A stretch of DNA of 64,000 nt from Yamagishiella unicocca (lineage: Eukaryota > Chlorophyta > Chlorophyceae > Chlamydomonadales > Volvocaceae). The stretch lies in NCBI GenBank assembly GCA_003116995.1, contig BDSL01000006.1, forward strand, positions 744,001-808,000. The letters are read 5' to 3'. The stretch's first letter is position 1; every line of letters starts with the position of its first letter. The notes beneath the pieces are model-generated. The model had not been told where the DNA came from. It saw only the letters and a program-made list of their open reading frames with translations, and did no database searches. Below are positions 59,401-64,000 of this stretch, one piece after another. The translations under genes and the position numbers were made by a program.

Positions 59401-62400
59401 AGCGCTGTACCGCGCTTCCGTCCAGGAGGCGGACTTTCGGCCGCTGTGCAGCCGGCTACTACTCAGCGACGACTCCGGCGCCAGTGACGACGCCGATAGC
59501 CTCGACGCGGACGGCGGCGATTTGCCGGGCCGCAGGGCGGCAGGCGCCCGCCGGGGCCCTGCGGGCAAGGTAGCAGCCCCGGAGGCCGCCGCTTCGCCCT
59601 CCAGCACCGACACTGACCCATGGTACTGGCTGCAGAAGGCCAACCTGGCAGACCGCCTGTCGGGTGCACGGGGCCGTGGCCTCTGGGCGTCATCCTCCTC
59701 CTCGTCGTCCTCGCCTCTGGACCGGCAGGCCGGCGGTCGCGGCGATGGTGGGGTAGCGGTTGCGGCTGCAGGCAGGCCGGGGGTCGCCGCCAGTCCCAGT
59801 GGCACGCGGGGCCCCGGTGCGGCGCGCCGGCCCATGACGCCTCCGGGTGTGTACGACATGGTTGCCGGCGGCCCCGCGTGGGTGGCGCCGAGGAGGCTGT
59901 GGCGCGCGCCGTCTCCGTCATCCGCCATGCCGACGCCGCCTGACGCCGCGGATGCACCCGCAGTGGCGTCCAGCACCGCGGGCTTTGATAAGGCCCGCGG
60001 CGGCGAGGGGGCCGGTGGCCGGGCCGGCGGGCGCTCAGCTGGGCGCGTTAGCAGGCTCGCGGCGCACCAGCGTAGTGCGGAAGCGGGCCGCAGCCCCAGT
60101 CGCAGACCGGAGCCGCGTGTGAGGTCAGGGTCCCGGCGGCGGTTGGCGGGCAGGAGCAGCACTCGCGACCCGAGGCATGGCGCTGAGCGGTCGCCAGGTC
60201 GGGGTTCCCGCCGTGCTTACACGGGTAAGGGCAGTTTGGTGTGCACGCACACCTGGGCAGTGGGCCCATGGGTGCTTCATGTTGTTCCACCGGTCATCAT
60301 CACCTGGGTCTCCCTTGAAGCACTGTTTACACGAAATGTTTGTGTGCGCTGTTTCTATCCATGTCCAATGGTGTGCCGGTCTGTCTCGTGCCGCAAACAC
60401 CTCGTCGCTCCTTCCCCTCGCCCGAACCCCTGCTTGCAACTGGTGCTCTCGCAAATCCACAGGGGCTGGATCGCCATCGGCGCACAGGGATCCCAGCGCC
60501 GCTGCAGGAGCTTCTGAGCACAGCTCACGGCGGACTGACCAGGCGGCTGGAAACCAGGCCACACCGGGCCGCTCCAGGCACAGGCGAGACAGCACCCACG
60601 ACCCCAGCGGCGGTCGCGGCGACCCAACGCGGCGCCGTATTGGCCGCAGCTCATCATTCGCGGCGGTCAGTGGCGCCGAGGGTGCTCCTCGTGACAGCGT
60701 GGCGCCAAGAGCTCCTGACCTGCAGCTCACCCTGAAGACCCGCGACGGCGATGATGGTCCTTCTGACAGGAAGGAGTCCGCGGGCCCCCCCGAGGCGATC
60801 ACTGAGCTGGCCGCAGGTAGCGGCTTGCAGGAATTGATGCCGGCTATGGCACAGCGTCCATCCGCAGGGGCAGGGGCTGGGACGGCGGCATCAGTGCGTG
60901 CGGCCGCAGCAGAGGAGTCACCGCCGGCGCCAGTGTCGGTGGTCTCCTCCATGGCTGGACCACCGCTGGATGCTCCTTCGCACGCAGCGGCGGACGCAGT
61001 GGCGGCCATGGCACCCGCAGGCGGCTCCCAGCCCATCATGCCGGGGCCTACCGCGCCCAGCGCGCAGGCAGCCCACACCGATGATGCGACGATAAGGGGG
61101 CCGGCGGTTGCGGCCAGTCCGGCGGTTGCGGCCAGTGCGGCGGCTGGGCCAGGCCACAGCTGGTCAGTCCCGGTGGAAAGGCCTAGCGAGCCAGCAGGCT
61201 CCTGGACTGCGTCCTTGCAACGCAGCGGCCTCTACGTCGCGACCACCGCCAGCAATGCCCTAGGTGCTGCGTCTGGGGCGGAACTCACGGTCACGGACGG
61301 GGTGCAGCGACTCGACATGCCCAGCCGCAGGCCGGCGCATACGGGGGATCCGCAACGGGAGGGGCTGGGCGCCTCTGCCACTGAGGCAAGGGGTTGGCTT
61401 GGGCCTTCGTATTCCGGGACATCTTCACTTCTATCCCAGGACCGGGACCGCGGGGCTACGGCCAGCCAGCCAACCGGGTCACACGCGGCGGATGCAATGG
61501 GAAGAAGCTTCGGCGCCGCTGACGTGCCGCCGCAGGGTGCTGCAAGACCCATGCAGCCGGCACCGGCGCCATCGTATTCAGCGGGCCCAGGGACGGCCCC
61601 AGGCGAGCTGCCGGCGACAAGCTTGGCTCCCTTGAGGGAGGCTCCGACGCAGCCCATACAGGTAGGGCGCGGCCACTGTGAGTTGTGCCTTGGGCAGCAC
61701 CTTAGCACATTAGGGCCAAACACATCGGATAGCCGCACCTTAGCGGGTTGTGATTTGTGAGTGGTGCGAGTTGACTCCCCGGATACCCTGGGGGCCCTCC
61801 GCCCAGTGATTCCTCAGGTCACGGCCGTCAGCCGTATGAAGGCCGTGGCGCAGCATCTCGAGGCCGTGGCGCAGCATCTCGAGGGCCTTTCCCGCTAGCA
61901 ACCAAACATCCCCTCCTCCCGTCTCGCCGCGCAGGTCATCATAACAGGACCTGCCACCTTCATTGCAGCTGATCCACGGCCGGCACCGCCGCAGCAGCAG
62001 GCTTCTCTCAGCATCCAACCGCCACAGCACCATCAGCCGCAGCAACGACAACCCGTAGTCTTTGACCTGCGCCAACTGCTGTTTGGTGGCGCTGCCGCAG
62101 CCGCACAAGACGCCCAGTTTGCCGCAATTCCAGCGGCAGCCTCGTTCGGCGTAGCTCACTCAGGCTCTGCCGCCGCCGCTGCCGCCGCGGACGTCTTCTC
62201 CCACAACCATCTGTCATCAGGGCGTTTGGCTGGCGGTGGTGCTGCTGACAGCAGCGGCGGTAGAAGTAACGCATCGTCCGAACGGGAGCCTCTGGCGCCT
62301 CTCGCGGCCGCCAACAATCCCGCTTGGGTGCACCCACGCGTGCAGTTGCCTTCGCAACGCCAGCCGCAGCACAAAATTTTCGGCGACGAGCAGCGGTGGA

Positions 62401-63548
62401 CTGTCGTTGGAGCGCGCGCAAGCAGCAGCTGGAAATCGTACGGGCCCGGCAGCAGGACGAGTACCGGCGATGTCTCATGCGCTGGAATTCCCGACGAACT
62501 CGCCACCCTGCCCCGTCCAATGCCGCCCCTCCAGCCCGCAGCGCCACCCGCAGCGAGTAGCAAGGCTTCACTGCCCAGCGCAGCGGCCGGCGGCTGGCAC
62601 CAGGAAGCGGGCGATGTGGCGGGCGTGCTTCCCCTGGGCGGCGGGGCCGGTGTGGAGGTTACGGTCCGGCTGACAGGTGTACCGGTGTCGTCCCGTGCGG
62701 CCGCCACTGCTGGCCTAAAGGAGCAGCAGCCACAGCAGCCACTGCTGCATGGACACCAGGCGGAACCCTTGTCACGCAGTCATACGCTCGTGTGGCGCAC
62801 GGTAAGACAGGGGCGGGAGTAGTAGTAAGGTACAGCCATCAGGCGCATTGCGTGATACTGAAAGAGACGCAGGAAGAAGAAAAAACATCAGATCGAATAA
62901 CGGCAAACCATCAGAACCTAAGCAGGGGTTGTTGTGGTGCAGTTGGGCTTTTACGCGAGAGCTGTCCGCCGGTGTGGGTTTTGGGGTTATAAGTCCGTCA
63001 TCTCCTGGTCTTTGTCAATGCCTTGTTCGACTGGCTGACCCAGGCCCACCCGCTTGCCGCATGCACCTTCCGAAATGGGACCATGCGAGGAGCAGGGGCA
63101 GGCACAGGGTCAAGATCACCACTACCGAGAAACGTCCGCCGCCGCAGCAGTGCAGCCCGGTCGCTCACGGCAGCAACATCCTATACAGCTGCTGGGCCCA
63201 CATGAAAACCGCTGGCACCACGGTGCTCTGCCAGTGGCGAGAGGGCACACCGTGGGCTACGGGGGAGGTGCTCCGAAGGGAGGGATGAGCAGTGAGGAAT
63301 GGCTGAGGCAAAGCCATTATGAACAAGGCGGATACGTGGACGAGAACCTGGACAGGAACGGCTCCTATATGCATCACACTGGTGACGGTTCTGGCCCCGC
63401 GGGCAGGGTGATGACGGCTGCAGACTGGCGCGCCGGCGGAGACGGGCGACTTGAAGCGTACAGCGGGTCTTCCATGGGCGCAGTCCGCGTTGATTTGAGC
63501 CATGGGCGGTTCCTTGAGTCCGTACGAACCGGCGGAGTTCGGCTGTGA
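56492..63548 (+). CDS. Very long disordered Ser/Pro/Ala/Arg-rich protein, unknown function
   Basis: Five exons join in phase: 56492-57356, 57552-60224, 60463-61661, 61935-62801 and 63096-63548 (about 2,018 residues). The central exon alone keeps 890 codons open, including an SR-rich stretch (RSRSRDSERGHNRDQNGRKA) and RS/RR patches. PMTPPGVYDMVAGGPAWVAP and DPWYWLQKANLADRLSGARG are the most protein-like segments. Towards the end are VVFDLRQLLFGGAAAAAQDA and a Gly/Asp-rich tail (SSEEWLRQSHYEQGGYVDEN). I find no known domain. SR-type composition suggests an RNA- or nuclear-speckle-associated protein, but this is inference. The acceptor of the last exon is the weakest join; the start may lie in an earlier exon. 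A TGTAA poly(A) signal follows 46 bases after the stop. Confidence 0.6.
61840..61881. repeat. Direct duplication of a 21-bp unit
   Basis: Two exact copies of a 21-base unit beginning AGGCCGTGGCGCAGCATCTC, side by side in the intron before the exon at 61935. Confidence 0.9.
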
Positions 63549-63800
63549 TAACTGTGCATCCGTGGAATGAGCCAACCCGTTTCGAGAACTCGCTGTAATC
63601 TCTCGCATTTGCACCATGCATGGACTCGACCGTCGTAGATTTCCGTTTTTAAAGTTTCTGATTATTTCTTTGTGCTAAATTTGCCTACGAAGATGTGAAG
63701 CTACATGTGCGCCATCTCGTGGAGCCAGACGCAAGACTACCGAACATTCCGAAAAACGCTTAGATGAGAGACAGCAAAAACGTCAACATCGCAATCAGGT
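63549..63800. other. 3' flank of the long disordered protein gene
   Basis: Convergent spacer ahead of the H4 gene's 3' end. It contains the TGTAA signal at 63594-63598 and nothing else I recognise. Confidence 0.5.
63594..63598 (+). promoter_or_regulatory. TGTAA polyadenylation signal
   Basis: TGTAA, the usual poly(A) signal in volvocine algae, 46 bases after the stop of the long disordered protein. Confidence 0.6.
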
Positions 63801-63816
63801 GGTGTTGAGAAACACC
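63801..63816 (-). terminator. Histone 3'-end palindrome of the terminal H4 gene
   Basis: GGTGTT-GAGA-AACACC, perfect stem, 45 bases past the H4 stop on the minus strand. Confidence 0.9.
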
Positions 63817-63860
63817 GGGTTTTGAGAGCAAAGCTGCGTGGCATCAATTAGCGCCGACGT

Positions 63861-64000
<140 letters not shown>

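Overview
The window is nuclear DNA of a volvocine green alga (the Chlamydomonas/Gonium/Volvox lineage). Four observations support this. A pherophorin gene is present, with two cysteine-rich domains joined by a Ser-Pro/Arg-Pro linker. Core histone genes sit in divergent H2A/H2B and H3/H4 pairs, each ending in the short GGTGTT-N4-AACACC palindrome. Genes are GC-rich and cut into many short exons with GT-AG introns. Introns and spacers are full of minisatellites. No virus, plasmid, CRISPR array or bacterial operon is seen. All multi-exon models below were joined by hand by matching splice phase; each closes in one open frame, but none is checked against transcripts.

Layout, left to right. At 1-326 is the 3' end of a long-chain acyl-CoA synthetase (+). 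At 2071-4857 is a Tlg2/SYP4-type syntaxin (+). At 6101-7735 is the Fe-S co-chaperone HscB (-), divergent from the omega-amidase NIT2 (+, 8065-11611). Histones H2B (-) and H2A (+) follow at 11966-13119. An unassigned minus-strand ORF lies at 13600-14313. The pherophorin is at 16077-18834 (+). Histone H3 (-, split, with an odd intron end) and H4 (+) lie at 20130-21317. A strongly diverged H4 variant is at 22463-22774 (+). At 23464-29705 is a predicted organellar RNA-binding protein with an OPR-like repeat (+). At 31406-34293 is a sperm-tail PG-rich (SHIPPO) repeat protein (-). A 21-exon gene at 37291-46796 (-) encodes a DDT-WHIM-Tudor-like-ARID chromatin protein with polyglutamine tracts. A small RFD-like protein lies just upstream of it on the same strand (47146-48118). 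The chloroplast import co-chaperone TIC40 is at 48628-52455 (+). A plastid-type EamA/DMT transporter is at 53789-56023 (-). A very long disordered Ser/Pro/Arg/Ala-rich protein is at 56492-63548 (+). The window ends inside another histone H4 gene (-).

The genes do not form one pathway. Three themes recur: chromatin (five canonical core-histone genes, one H4 variant, the DDT/ARID protein, the RFD protein), organelle biogenesis (HscB, NIT2, TIC40, the OPR-like protein, the EamA transporter), and cell surface/cilia/trafficking (pherophorin, SHIPPO protein, syntaxin). The most unusual items are the H4 variant with 13 substitutions, the H3 intron without an AG end, the DDT-WHIM-ARID domain combination beside an orphan RFD protein, and a 12-copy TGACGTCA array in an intron.
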